A stretch of 18,804 nt of DNA from JALYNX01 sp964608055 (GTDB lineage: Bacteria > Actinomycetota > Acidimicrobiia > Spongiisociales > ZC4RG35): NCBI GenBank assembly GCA_964608055.1, contig CAZSMJ010000032.1, positions 1-18,804 on the forward strand. The letters run 5' to 3'. Positions 6,386-13,707 of the stretch are shown piece after piece (position 1 is the stretch's first letter; every line of letters begins with the position of its first letter). Below the pieces are notes generated by a model that was given only the letters and a program-made list of their open reading frames with translations, was not told where the DNA came from and searched no databases. Made by a program: the position numbers and the translations under genes.

Positions 6386-7654
6386 GTGCCCGCACTCCCC
6401 TGGACCCTGCTCCCCGACACTGCCGCCGTCGCAGGCGACGGCCATTTGATGATCGGTGGATGTGACACGGTCCAGTTGGCAGCGGCGCACGGAACCCCCT
6501 TGTTCGTGTACGACGAAGCACATATCAGGGCTCGATGCCGGGAGGCGGTGGCCGCCTTCGGCCTTGGCGCCGTCTATGCCTCGAAGGCCTTCCTGTGCCG
6601 GGCCATAGCCAGGCTGGCCCACGAGGAAGGCATGGCCATCGATGTCTCCACCGGCGGCGAGTTGCACGTCTGCCTCGATGCCGGGGTGCCTGCCGAGCGC
6701 CTCGTATTCCACGGCAACAACAAATCACGGAACGAGTTGCGACGGGCCCTCGAGGTCGGAGTCGGCCGAATAGTCGTCGACAGCTTCGACGAGTTGGATC
6801 GCCTCGAGTCACTCCACGAACCGGGAAATCGGCCCCACATCCTGCTCCGGGTGACTCCCGGGGTCGAAGCGCACACCCACGAGTTCGTGTCGACAGGTCA
6901 GGACGACTCGAAGTTCGGCTTCACCGTCTCCAGCGGCGCAGCCGCCAGAGCGGTCGACCAGGCGTCGCGCTCTAACGCCGTCGATCTCGTGGGGATCCAT
7001 GCTCACATCGGATCCCAGGTGTTCCGAGTCGAGTCCTTTGCCGAGGCTTTGCGGGTGGTCGCTGACTTCGCAAGCCCCTTCGACCTTCCTGAGCTTTCCA
7101 TCGGAGGAGGTCTCGGCGTGGCCTATGTCGAAGGGGAATCCGCCCCATCGATCACCGAATGGGCGGATGCGGTGAAGGGCGCAGCGTCGGATCTCGGGGT
7201 CGTTGCCCAGCTTTCTGCCGAGCCGGGACGGGCCATCGTGGCCCAGGCGGCGATCACGTTGTACACGGTGGGAACCATCAAAGAACTGCCAGGCATTCGA
7301 ACCTATGTCGCCGTCGACGGCGGGATGAGCGATAACCCCCGGCCCATTCTGTACGGCTCTGGTTATGAGACCTTTGTGCCGGCCCGGGTCAACCACAATC
7401 GGCCAACAGCAATCCGCCTGGTCGGCAAGCACTGCGAGTCGGGTGACGTGTTGGTGCTGGAGGGGCGAGTGCCCGAAGGTCTCGAGGTGGGTGACTTCAT
7501 CGCCACACCGGTCACCGGGGCATACGGGCATTCGATGGGCTCCAACTACAACAAGGTGCTCCGCCCTGCGGTGGTATTCGCAGCAGACGGTGAGGCGCGC
7601 CTCGTGGTGCGAAGGGAGACCTTCCAAGATCTGCTTGCCACGGATCTCGGGTGA
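6386..7654 (+). CDS. lysA: Diaminopimelate decarboxylase
   Basis: 422-aa PLP enzyme of the alanine racemase-fold (group IV) decarboxylases. It converts meso-diaminopimelate to lysine, the last step of lysine synthesis. K67 in YASKAFLC should form the PLP Schiff base. Other family motifs are DVSTGGELHVCLDAG, HGNNKSRNEL, HIGSQVF, the phosphate-binding SIGGGLG, EPGRAIVAQA, the active-site C350-E351-S352-G353-D354 (HCESGD) and GAYGHSMGSNYN. Length and motif order are normal. The start is GTG at 6386: MPALPWTLLPD fits the family N-terminus and a -10-like TAGGAT lies 6 nt upstream. Arginine or ornithine decarboxylases share the fold, but the HGNNKS and CESGD context fits LysA. It is 33 bp upstream of the YibE/F gene, which has its own -10-like hexamer. 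Confidence 0.94.
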   Translation: MPALPWTLLPDTAAVAGDGHLMIGGCDTVQLAAAHGTPLFVYDEAHIRARCREAVAAFGLGAVYASKAFLCRAIARLAHEEGMAIDVSTGGELHVCLDAGVPAERLVFHGNNKSRNELRRALEVGVGRIVVDSFDELDRLESLHEPGNRPHILLRVTPGVEAHTHEFVSTGQDDSKFGFTVSSGAAARAVDQASRSNAVDLVGIHAHIGSQVFRVESFAEALRVVADFASPFDLPELSIGGGLGVAYVEGESAPSITEWADAVKGAASDLGVVAQLSAEPGRAIVAQAAITLYTVGTIKELPGIRTYVAVDGGMSDNPRPILYGSGYETFVPARVNHNRPTAIRLVGKHCESGDVLVLEGRVPEGLEVGDFIATPVTGAYGHSMGSNYNKVLRPAVVFAADGEARLVVRRETFQDLLATDLG

Positions 7655-7675
7655 CCAGGCGCACCCGGGCCTACC

Positions 7676-7681
7676 TACGAT
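7676..7681 (+). promoter_or_regulatory. -10-like hexamer for the YibE/F gene, compatible with a leaderless mRNA
   Basis: TACGAT followed by 6 nt and GTG at 7688, the same geometry as before lysA. No Shine-Dalgarno is seen. It may give the yibE/F-rimB-rimK-M14 block its own promoter besides readthrough from lysA. Confidence 0.45.
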
Positions 7682-7687
7682 CTGACT

Positions 7688-8851
7688 GTGTCCAGCGAGC
7701 CGTCTGACTTCGATCGTCTGGTTGGCCCCGATCGGCGTCGGGTGCCGAGACCTCGCGGGTTGGCCGGCGTGGTGGCACTGATCGCAGTCGGGGTCGTGAT
7801 CGGGCTCGTCATCCTCTTCCCCAAGGACGACCCCGACATCGACCTGACAGACTTCGGATTCGCCGACGACGTGGTCTCGGCGACCGTCACGTCGGTGGAA
7901 ACCGCCGAGTGCCCGGATTTTCCGGACGTCGATTGCCTCGTAGTCGAGTTCTCCGACCAGGGCGGAGAACTACTCCTGACTCAGGGTTTCCCGGGCGATG
8001 GTTCGGCGCAACCACAATTCGAGGTGGGAGATCCAGTCTTCCTTTCGGTCATCGATGCCGGAGACGGATCAAGTTTCTATCAGTACGCCGACCGTGATCG
8101 AACTCTGCTGCTTGGGGCGGTGGCGTTGCTATTCGCCGGAGCCGTCGTAGCCCTAGGTCGGATGCGCGGCATCGCAGCGCTGTTCGGTCTGGCGATCAGC
8201 CTCCTGATCCTCCTGGGTTTCATCGTCCCGGCGATCATCGCCGGGAAGGACGCTGTCCTCGTGGCCCTGATCGGGGGAAGCGCCATCGTGTTGGTGGCTC
8301 TCTACCTCGCTCACGGATACACCCCTTTGACCCATGTCGCCGCGGTCGGAGCCTTTGCGGCCCTTGCCCTCACAACCGCCCTGTCCTGGGGCGTGGTGGA
8401 ACTCGCCCGGTTCTCGGGCCTGGCCAGCGAAGAGTCGTTCTACCTCCTCCTCATCCCCGGTTTCGACCTCTCCGGCCTGCTCCTGGCCGGCGTGGTGCTG
8501 GGTGCGATAGGAGCGCTCGACGATGTGACGGTCACCCAGGCTTCGGCAGTGTGGGAGGTTCGGCAGGCCAACCCCGCGCTTGGACGAAGCGATTTGTTCG
8601 ACTCAGGCCTTCGGGTGGGTCGGGACCACATAGCCTCCACTGTCAATACTTTGCTGTTGGCGTATGCCGGCGCCGCGATGCCCCTTCTCATCCTTTACAG
8701 CCTGTCCCAGCAGCCGTTCGGTGCGGTCGCCAGTTCCGAGGTGTTGGCGGTCGAGATCGTGAGGACTCTGGTGGGTTCGATCGGCCTGGTGGCGGCAGTG
8801 CCCATCACAACCTGGCTGGCGGCGCGACAGGCCGCCGGGGGTGCGCTTTGA
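7688..8851 (+). CDS. YibE/F family multi-spanning membrane protein
   Basis: 387 aa. A cytoplasmic N-terminal stretch leads to a first helix at about residues 25-44. An extracytoplasmic domain of some 95 residues follows, with C75 and C83 able to pair. About seven further helices lie between roughly 139 and 382. The hallmark of the family is the conserved GAIGALDDVTVTQASAV stretch (about 262-278), with the acidic pair D268-D269 at a membrane boundary. The family has no established transport substrate, so I give none. Start is GTG at 7688, 6 nt after TACGAT. The stop codon overlaps the rimB start (TTGA, 8848-8851), so translation of the two is likely coupled. That coupling ties an uncharacterised membrane protein to the RimB-RimK pair. 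Confidence 0.85.
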   Translation: MSSEPSDFDRLVGPDRRRVPRPRGLAGVVALIAVGVVIGLVILFPKDDPDIDLTDFGFADDVVSATVTSVETAECPDFPDVDCLVVEFSDQGGELLLTQGFPGDGSAQPQFEVGDPVFLSVIDAGDGSSFYQYADRDRTLLLGAVALLFAGAVVALGRMRGIAALFGLAISLLILLGFIVPAIIAGKDAVLVALIGGSAIVLVALYLAHGYTPLTHVAAVGAFAALALTTALSWGVVELARFSGLASEESFYLLLIPGFDLSGLLLAGVVLGAIGALDDVTVTQASAVWEVRQANPALGRSDLFDSGLRVGRDHIASTVNTLLLAYAGAAMPLLILYSLSQQPFGAVASSEVLAVEIVRTLVGSIGLVAAVPITTWLAARQAAGGAL

Positions 8852-9297
8852 AACGGCCCGTCATCGGATGGAGGGAATGGGTCCAACTCCCCGAGTTGGG
8901 CGTCTTCGTGATCAAGGCCAAGGTCGACACCGGGGCGGCCACGTCGTCCCTCCATGCTTTCCGACTCGAGCGCTTCGAGAAGGACGGACTCCCTTTCGTT
9001 CGATTCGAGATCCACCCCAGACAGCGGTCGCGGCGACCCTCCATCGAATGCGAAGCTCCCATCGTCCAGGACACCGCGGTTCGCAACCCGGGTGGTCGCA
9101 CCGAGCTGAGACCGGTGATCTCTTCGACTGTCGTGATCGCCGGTCAACCGGTCGAGGCTCTGATCAACCTGACCGGGCGTGACGACATGGGGTACAGGAT
9201 GTTGCTCGGTCGACGCACCTTGAGAAACAGGTTTGTGGTAGACCCCGGCAAGAGTTATCTCGGGCCACGCCCCATACGAAACGAGGAAACTGCGTGA
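8848..9297 (+). CDS. rimB: RimB-like retropepsin-fold protease (ATP-dependent zinc protease family)
   Basis: 149 aa from TTG at 8848, overlapping the YibE/F stop by 4 bp. The open frame runs further upstream but only antisense-like, low-quality sequence lies there, and MKRPVIGWREWVQLPELGV is the typical family N-terminus. The catalytic signature is VDTGAATSSLHA (aspartic protease D-T-G near residue 27), with a second conserved stretch ALINLTGRDDMGYRMLLGRR toward the C-terminus. The family is labelled 'ATP-dependent zinc protease', but its fold is retropepsin-like. In Pseudomonas, RimB acts with RimK in controlling glutamylation of ribosomal protein S6. Here rimK follows directly, with a GTGA overlap at 9294-9297, which strongly supports the assignment. 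Which protein it cleaves in this organism is unknown. Confidence 0.85.
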   Translation: MKRPVIGWREWVQLPELGVFVIKAKVDTGAATSSLHAFRLERFEKDGLPFVRFEIHPRQRSRRPSIECEAPIVQDTAVRNPGGRTELRPVISSTVVIAGQPVEALINLTGRDDMGYRMLLGRRTLRNRFVVDPGKSYLGPRPIRNEETA

Positions 9298-10196
9298 AGA
9301 TCGCCATCCTCTCCCGACGAACGAGCCTCTATTCGACGAGTCGTCTTCGTGAGGCCGCCATCGAGCGCGGCCACGAGGTCAGCATCGTCGACTACCTCCG
9401 CTGCTACATGGACATCACCGCCCGGCGCCCCAAGGTCCTCTATCGGGGGGAAGCTCTGAATCCCGAGGCTGTGATCCCCAGGATCGGCGCCACCTACACC
9501 TACTACGGCGCCGCCGTCGTTCGCCAGTTCGAGATGGCCGGAATCTATTCGGTGAATGAGTCACAAGCGATCAGCCGGTCCCGGGACAAGCTGAGGTCTC
9601 TCCAATTGTTGTCACGGGCCGGGGTTGGGCTCCCCACGACCGGATTCGCCCACGCCACCCAGGACATCGGCGGATTGCTCAAGGTGGCAGGCGGTCCACC
9701 CGTGGTCGTCAAGCTCCTCGAGGGCACCCAGGGTCTCGGTGTCGTTCTGGCAGAAACCACCAAGGCGGCGGAGTCGGTGATCGGGGCGTTCCGCCAGCTC
9801 GACGCCAACATCCTGGTCCAGGAGTTCATCAAGGAGGCTGGTGGAGCCGACATCAGGGCATTCGTCGTCGGGGGAAGGGTCGTCGCCGCCATGAAGCGAC
9901 AGGCGCCACCCGGTGAGTTCCGCAGCAACCTGCACCGGGGCGGCACCGCAGAAGCCATCAAGCTGACCTCCATCCAGCGATCCATGGCAATCCGCGCGGC
10001 GAAGACCATGGAGTTGAACGTGGCCGGAGTCGACCTGATCCAGTCCGCAGACGGGCCACTGGTCATCGAGGTGAATTCGTCTCCGGGTCTGGAAGGCATC
10101 GAAGGTGCCAGCGGTGTCGATGTTGCTGGGGAGATAATCGAGTTCATCGAGAACAACGCAGGACTGGAAACACCGCGTGGTCGCTCGCGGGCCTGA
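9294..10196 (+). CDS. rimK: Ribosomal protein S6--L-glutamate ligase RimK (ATP-grasp)
   Basis: 300 aa ATP-grasp ligase that adds glutamates to the C-terminus of ribosomal protein S6 in E. coli and Pseudomonas. Signatures are MKIAILSRR at the start, VIPRIGATYTYYGAAVVRQFE, RSRDKLRS, the ATP loop VVVKLLEGTQGLGVVLAE (137-154), FRSNLHRGG (199-207) and the Mg-binding IEVNSSPGLEGIE (258-270, with E259 and N261). From memory it follows E. coli RimK closely along its whole length, closer than to LysX or archaeal CofF/MptN. Start is GTG at 9294 with GAGG (9283-9286) 7 nt upstream, overlapping the rimB stop by 4 bp. The rimB-rimK-M14 order suggests dynamic glutamylation, but the target here could differ from S6. 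Confidence 0.93.
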   Translation: MKIAILSRRTSLYSTSRLREAAIERGHEVSIVDYLRCYMDITARRPKVLYRGEALNPEAVIPRIGATYTYYGAAVVRQFEMAGIYSVNESQAISRSRDKLRSLQLLSRAGVGLPTTGFAHATQDIGGLLKVAGGPPVVVKLLEGTQGLGVVLAETTKAAESVIGAFRQLDANILVQEFIKEAGGADIRAFVVGGRVVAAMKRQAPPGEFRSNLHRGGTAEAIKLTSIQRSMAIRAAKTMELNVAGVDLIQSADGPLVIEVNSSPGLEGIEGASGVDVAGEIIEFIENNAGLETPRGRSRA

Positions 10197-11184
10197 GCTA
10201 CGCAACGACCCGATCACCGTCGGCAACCGGGTCGTGGCGCCGGGTCGAAGGGCTCGGATCGAGCTCCCATTTGCCAAGGTGCCAACCGGCTCGCAGGAAT
10301 CCCTGCCGGTGGCTGTCATCAACGGGAGACGGCCTGGTCCCCACGTCTGGCTCTCAGGCGCCATCCACGGTGACGAGCTCAATGGGGTGGAGATAGTGCG
10401 CAAGGTGCTTCGCCTCCTCGACGCCAAGACCCTCCGTGGTGCAGTGATCGCGGTCCCGATCGTCAACCCCCTCGGATTCATCATCGAGTCGCGCTATCTG
10501 CCCGATCGGCGAGATCTAAACCGGGCCTTCCCCGGGTCCCCGCGCGGGTCCACCGCGTCCCGGCTCGCCCATCTCTTCATGCGGGAGGTGGTGAGCCAGT
10601 GCTCGGTCGGCATCGACCTGCACACTGCCTCCAATCACCGCACCAACATCCCACAGATCCGAGCCGACACCGACAATGCCGCAACTTTGCAGCTGGCCCG
10701 GGCTTTTGGAGCGCCATTCATCATTCACGCCCGGCTGCGAGACGGATCTCTGCGCCAGGCAGCGACCGAGCTGGGTGCCACCGTGCTCGTCTATGAAGCG
10801 GGTGAGGCCCATCGGTTCGACGACTTTGCGATCGAGACCGGTGTGACCGGCGTGTTGCGGACTCTGAAATCTCTGAAGATGATCGACGTCCCCTTACCCA
10901 GAGTTCGGCCAAGCCGTGTGATGCGGCGCACCCGCTGGGTTAGAGCCCGACGCGGCGGTCTGGCCAACATCTCGGTCGACCTCGGGGAAGAAGTGGAGAA
11001 GGGAGAAGTGGTGGCGACGATCTCGGATGCTTTCTCCACCAGGCCTACCGCGGCCATCGCCTCATCTGACGGTTTCGTAGTGGCTCGCACCCTGCGCCCG
11101 CTCGTGAATTCAGGAGACGCATTGGTCCACATCGCGTCGAAGCAGGGCCCCGATCTCGACGAACCAGCAGAACGGCGTAGATAG
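10177..11184 (+). CDS. Succinylglutamate desuccinylase/aspartoacylase-family (M14) metallohydrolase
   Basis: 335 aa. Zinc-carboxypeptidase fold with ligands H64 and E67 (GAIHGDELNG) and H149 (GIDLHTAS), substrate-binding R116 (RRDLNRAFPG) and a likely catalytic glutamate in VYEAGE (E197 or E200). A C-terminal barrel-sandwich or lipoyl-like domain (about 258-325, ANISVDLGEEVEKGEVVATI) is usual in this subgroup. Members release acyl groups from N-acyl amino acids such as succinylglutamate or acetylaspartate. Next to rimK, a role in removing or processing glutamyl groups is tempting but unproven. The GTG start at 10177 lies inside the last codons of rimK (20-bp overlap) with only a weak upstream AGGA; a later GTG would cut into the first conserved strand. 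The gene ends exactly where the large inverted repeat begins. Confidence 0.85.
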   Translation: MVARGPELRNDPITVGNRVVAPGRRARIELPFAKVPTGSQESLPVAVINGRRPGPHVWLSGAIHGDELNGVEIVRKVLRLLDAKTLRGAVIAVPIVNPLGFIIESRYLPDRRDLNRAFPGSPRGSTASRLAHLFMREVVSQCSVGIDLHTASNHRTNIPQIRADTDNAATLQLARAFGAPFIIHARLRDGSLRQAATELGATVLVYEAGEAHRFDDFAIETGVTGVLRTLKSLKMIDVPLPRVRPSRVMRRTRWVRARRGGLANISVDLGEEVEKGEVVATISDAFSTRPTAAIASSDGFVVARTLRPLVNSGDALVHIASKQGPDLDEPAERRR

Positions 11185-11277
11185 CGGCCGACTTTGGCCG
11201 AGACCAACCCTCAGCTGACCACGGTTCGGCCGTTAGGAGCTTTCACAGTCTCGGCCAAACAGACGCCGGTCGGCCGC
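11184..11277. terminator. Large interrupted inverted repeat between convergent genes
   Basis: GCGGCCGAC-TTTGGCCGAGAC (11184-11204, continuous) pairs with GTCTCGGCCAAA (11248-11259) and, after a 9-nt bulge (11260-11268), with GTCGGCCGC (11269-11277). This makes 12 bp plus 9 bp of perfect stem. The 43-nt apical region contains a further small hairpin (ACGG-TTCGG-CCGT, 11221-11233). It starts at the last base of the M14-hydrolase stop codon and ends 44 bp from the whiB stop, so a bidirectional terminator or 3'-end stabiliser is the simplest reading. There is no clear T-run on either side. A small mobile repeat or structured RNA cannot be excluded. Confidence 0.6.
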
Positions 11278-11321
11278 AGCTTCCGCCACGTGACACGCCA
11301 GTCCACGAGTCCGGCGCCTAA

Positions 11322-11612
11322 CTAGGACGCTTTCTCGATCTCTTCGAGCCAGCGACGACGCACCGAGCGGCGCTCCTTGGGGGTGTGCCCACCCCAGATG
11401 CCTTCGCCCTGGTTGGTCTCGATCGACCAGGTGAGACACTCGTCCGCCACCGCGCAGCCGGCGCAAACCGACTTGGCGCGTGCGATCCCCACGAGATCCT
11501 CAGGGTCGGGGAAGAACGACACCTCATCGACCACGTCGATACAGGCGGCTCCTTCCCTCCAGGGAGAGAACTTCACATCGAACATCGGTTGATCCATCAT
11601 TTGTCGAACCAC
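11322..11612 (-). CDS. WhiB-family iron-sulfur transcription regulator
   Basis: 96 aa. Four cysteines in the WhiB pattern (C24-X25-C50-X2-C53-X5-C59) should hold a redox- or NO-sensitive 4Fe-4S cluster. They are followed by the GIWGG turn and a basic tail (KERRSVRRRW) that contacts DNA. These are actinobacteria-specific proteins, often working through the primary sigma factor. Start is GTG at 11612, preferred because GAGG (11623-11620) lies 7 nt upstream; ATG at 11600 or 11597 would remove only four or five residues. It is convergent with the M14 hydrolase and follows the acyl-CoA dehydrogenase gene after 103 bp containing a promoter candidate. Which of the WhiB1-7 types it matches is not clear from sequence alone. 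Confidence 0.93.
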   Translation of the reverse strand: MVRQMMDQPMFDVKFSPWREGAACIDVVDEVSFFPDPEDLVGIARAKSVCAGCAVADECLTWSIETNQGEGIWGGHTPKERRSVRRRWLEEIEKAS

Positions 11613-11681
11613 GTAAACGCCTCGTCAACCTGTTTCGTTCCCGAATCGGGGACAGTTGAGACCTCACCTCCGACCCGAGTC

Positions 11682-11710
11682 AGCTTACGGTGTAATCCAA
11701 GCTGGTCCAA
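11682..11710 (-). promoter_or_regulatory. Candidate whiB promoter (-35 TTGGAC, -10 TAAGCT)
   Basis: TTGGAC (11710-11705) and TAAGCT (11687-11682) are spaced by 17 bp on the minus strand in the gap before whiB. The predicted leader is about 60 nt and carries the GAGG ribosome site. The -10 is two bases off consensus. Confidence 0.4.
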
Positions 11711-11715
11711 ACGAG

Positions 11716-12939
11716 TCATGAGCCCGTGGCCGTCGGCCCCGAGCCGCCGAATTCCGCCCTCGCCACCGTGCGCCGATGCACCTCGTCGGGACCGTCGGCG
11801 ATCTGTAGCCAGCGTCCCATCGAATAGAGACCGGCAATCGGAAAATCCTCGGTGAAGCCGGCAGCGCCGAACAACTGAATCGCTCGATCGGCGACGTAGG
11901 TGAGCACCGCCGGCGCCACGACCTTGATGGCGGCGATCTCGGTCCGGGCGGCTTTGGCGCCGACGTTGTCGATCATCCACGCCGTCTTCAACACCAGGAG
12001 GCGGGCTTGCTCGATCCTGATCCGGGCTTCGGCTATCCACTCCTGGATCACCCCCTGCTCCGAGAGCGGTCGCCCGAAGGCGGTGCGAGCCTGGGACCGT
12101 TCAACCATGAGGTCGAGACAACGCTCAGCGGCGCCGATCGCCCTCATGCAGTGGTGGATTCGCCCGGGGCCGAGACGGGCCTGGGCAATGGCGAATCCCC
12201 CTCCCCGCTCACCGAGGAGATTGCTCGCTCCGACCCGCACCCCGTCGAACAGGATCTGGGGATGACCGCCCCGATCCTGGTACCCGAACACAGTCGGCTC
12301 GCGCTCGATCACGACACCCGGAGTGTCAAGAGGCACGATCACCATCGATTGGCGCCGGTGTGATTCGGCCTCGGGGTCGGTGACCCCCATCACGATCGAC
12401 ATCTTGCACCGAGGCGATGCTGCACCGGAGCTGAACCATTTGCGACCGCTGATCACCAGATCGTCACCGTCGGCCTCGATCCGCGTCTTGATGTTGGTCG
12501 CATCCGAAGAGGCGACGTCAGGCTCGGTCATCGAGAAACAGGACCGGATCTCACCTTCGAGAAGTGGCACCAGCCAGGTCTGCTTCTGCTCCTCGGTCCC
12601 GAACATGTGGAGGATCTCCATGTTCCCGGTGTCAGGAGCGGAGCAGTTGATCGACTCCGGGGCGATCTGCGGGCTGCGGCCGGTGATTTCGGCGAGGGGT
12701 GCGTATTCGAGATTCGAAAGCCCCCCACCAACTTCGGCATCGGGGAGGAACAGGTTCCAAAGTCCGCGGCTTCGGGCCTGTCGCTTCAGGTCCTCGATGA
12801 TCTCAGGGTGATGGTGGGGATCGCCGGCCAAGGCCATCTGCTCCTGATAGACCGGTTCGGACGGGTAGACCTGTTGGTCCATGAACTCCGTGAGCTGCCC
12901 CTGTAGCTCCTGGACCCGAGGCGAGTGGGAGAAGTCCAT
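11716..12939 (-). CDS. Acyl-CoA dehydrogenase, ACAD10/11-like
   Basis: 407 aa flavoprotein. The FAD and acyl-CoA-binding signature CFSMTEPDVASSDATNI is at about 134-150 and RKWFSSGAA at about 166-174. Further motifs are GPGRIHHCMRAIGAAERCL, RTAFGRPLSEQ, the FAD-contacting IQLFGAAGFTED, and near the C-terminus the IADGPDEVH motif (380-388). Classical enzymes have the catalytic Glu in this last region; D382 of the DGPDE motif is the expected counterpart in the ACAD10/11 group. Mammalian ACAD10/11 act on phosphorylated 4-hydroxyacyl-CoAs with an attached kinase domain, absent here. The substrate is unknown. Start is ATG at 12939 with GAGAGG about 6 nt upstream, 3 bp after the M50 protease stop, so the two genes form an operon without obvious shared function. 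Confidence 0.88.
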   Translation of the reverse strand: MDFSHSPRVQELQGQLTEFMDQQVYPSEPVYQEQMALAGDPHHHPEIIEDLKRQARSRGLWNLFLPDAEVGGGLSNLEYAPLAEITGRSPQIAPESINCSAPDTGNMEILHMFGTEEQKQTWLVPLLEGEIRSCFSMTEPDVASSDATNIKTRIEADGDDLVISGRKWFSSGAASPRCKMSIVMGVTDPEAESHRRQSMVIVPLDTPGVVIEREPTVFGYQDRGGHPQILFDGVRVGASNLLGERGGGFAIAQARLGPGRIHHCMRAIGAAERCLDLMVERSQARTAFGRPLSEQGVIQEWIAEARIRIEQARLLVLKTAWMIDNVGAKAARTEIAAIKVVAPAVLTYVADRAIQLFGAAGFTEDFPIAGLYSMGRWLQIADGPDEVHRRTVARAEFGGSGPTATGS

Positions 12940-12942
12940 CGC

Positions 12943-13650
12943 CTACCTCTCGGTCTCCTCGGGCTCAGGCTCCGGCTCAGCTGGTGGCCGGTCGAAGCTC
13001 ATCGGTGGGATCGGCACCTGAGGCCCGCGGGGACGGCCCCTCGTCAGTTCCCCGAACAGCAACCAGCCGGTGAGTAGGGCTACGAACGTGAGCCGGAAGT
13101 AGATGGCAGCAGTCAACCCGGCCGCCGCGGTGACGAGGAACACGACATTGGCGATCATCTCCCCGCGCCGGGGAGCGATCTTCTCCAAGAGCGAGGTGAA
13201 GAGATGCCCGCCGTCGAGCGGTCGGATCGGCAGCCAGTTGAGAAGTCCCCAGAACAGGTTGACATAGACGAGGTTGTCGACCACGACCCCACCCAGTCCC
13301 TGGTAAGGACCGGTGAACGAGGCGACGAGCCAGACGAGGCCACCAAAGAGGACTCCGACCCCGGACCCGGCCGCGGCAACTACCGCCCGTCGCCCCGGGC
13401 CAAAGTCCGCCTCAGGGACGGTCCACGAGGTCAACCCTCCGATGGCATTGAGCTCGATCTCGACCTCGGAACCGAAGGCACGGGCGGTGAGGGCATGACC
13501 CATCTCGTGGAGGAGAATCGAGACGAAGACCACGGCGATCCATGCGAAGACGAGGGTGACAGTGCCGGCGGCCAGACCCAACAAGGCGGCCACGAACAGG
13601 AACGAGGGTCTCACCGTCACCGGCACTCGAAGCAACCGAAACGAAATCAC
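12943..13650 (-). CDS. M50-family (site-2-type) membrane metalloprotease
   Basis: 235 aa. Zinc site H48-E49-x-x-H52 (HEMGH) lies in the second hydrophobic segment. The third metal ligand is D146 in NWLPIRPLDGGH, the NPxPxxPLDGG-type motif. About four to five membrane helices are present (roughly 13-33, 35-55, 88-112, 125-140, 165-192), then a Pro/Glu-rich cytoplasmic tail (EPEPEPEE). This compact form is the SpoIVFB/YwhC-like branch without a PDZ domain. Such enzymes cut substrates within the membrane; the substrate is unknown. The frame stays open 230 codons further upstream, but that part is antisense to the M20 gene. GTG at 13650 gives MISFRLLRVPVTVRPSF, the family N-terminus, with CAATAT 6 nt before it. 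Confidence 0.85.
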   Translation of the reverse strand: MISFRLLRVPVTVRPSFLFVAALLGLAAGTVTLVFAWIAVVFVSILLHEMGHALTARAFGSEVEIELNAIGGLTSWTVPEADFGPGRRAVVAAAGSGVGVLFGGLVWLVASFTGPYQGLGGVVVDNLVYVNLFWGLLNWLPIRPLDGGHLFTSLLEKIAPRRGEMIANVVFLVTAAAGLTAAIYFRLTFVALLTGWLLFGELTRGRPRGPQVPIPPMSFDRPPAEPEPEPEETER

Positions 13651-13656
13651 CCGCCC

Positions 13657-13701
13657 ATATTGGCCCAACCCCGGATGCGCTGCCCAACCGACGGTTAGCC
13701 T
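13657..13701. promoter_or_regulatory. Divergent promoter region between the M50 and M20 genes
   Basis: The 57 bp between the two start codons hold TAGCCT (13696-13701, plus strand) exactly 6 nt before ATG at 13708, and CAATAT (13662-13657, minus strand) exactly 6 nt before GTG at 13650. Both fit leaderless transcription. No clear -35 boxes are seen and no Shine-Dalgarno precedes either gene. Confidence 0.4.
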
Positions 13702-13707
13702 CGGCCC

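Noticed and set aside
6809..7627. 272-codon minus-strand frame within lysA
   Set aside because: Shadow of lysA; the plus-strand product carries all decarboxylase motifs.
8551..8847. Longer start for rimB inside the YibE/F gene
   Set aside because: The added residues are low-complexity shadow sequence, while TTG at 8848 gives the family start and a 4-bp stop-start overlap.
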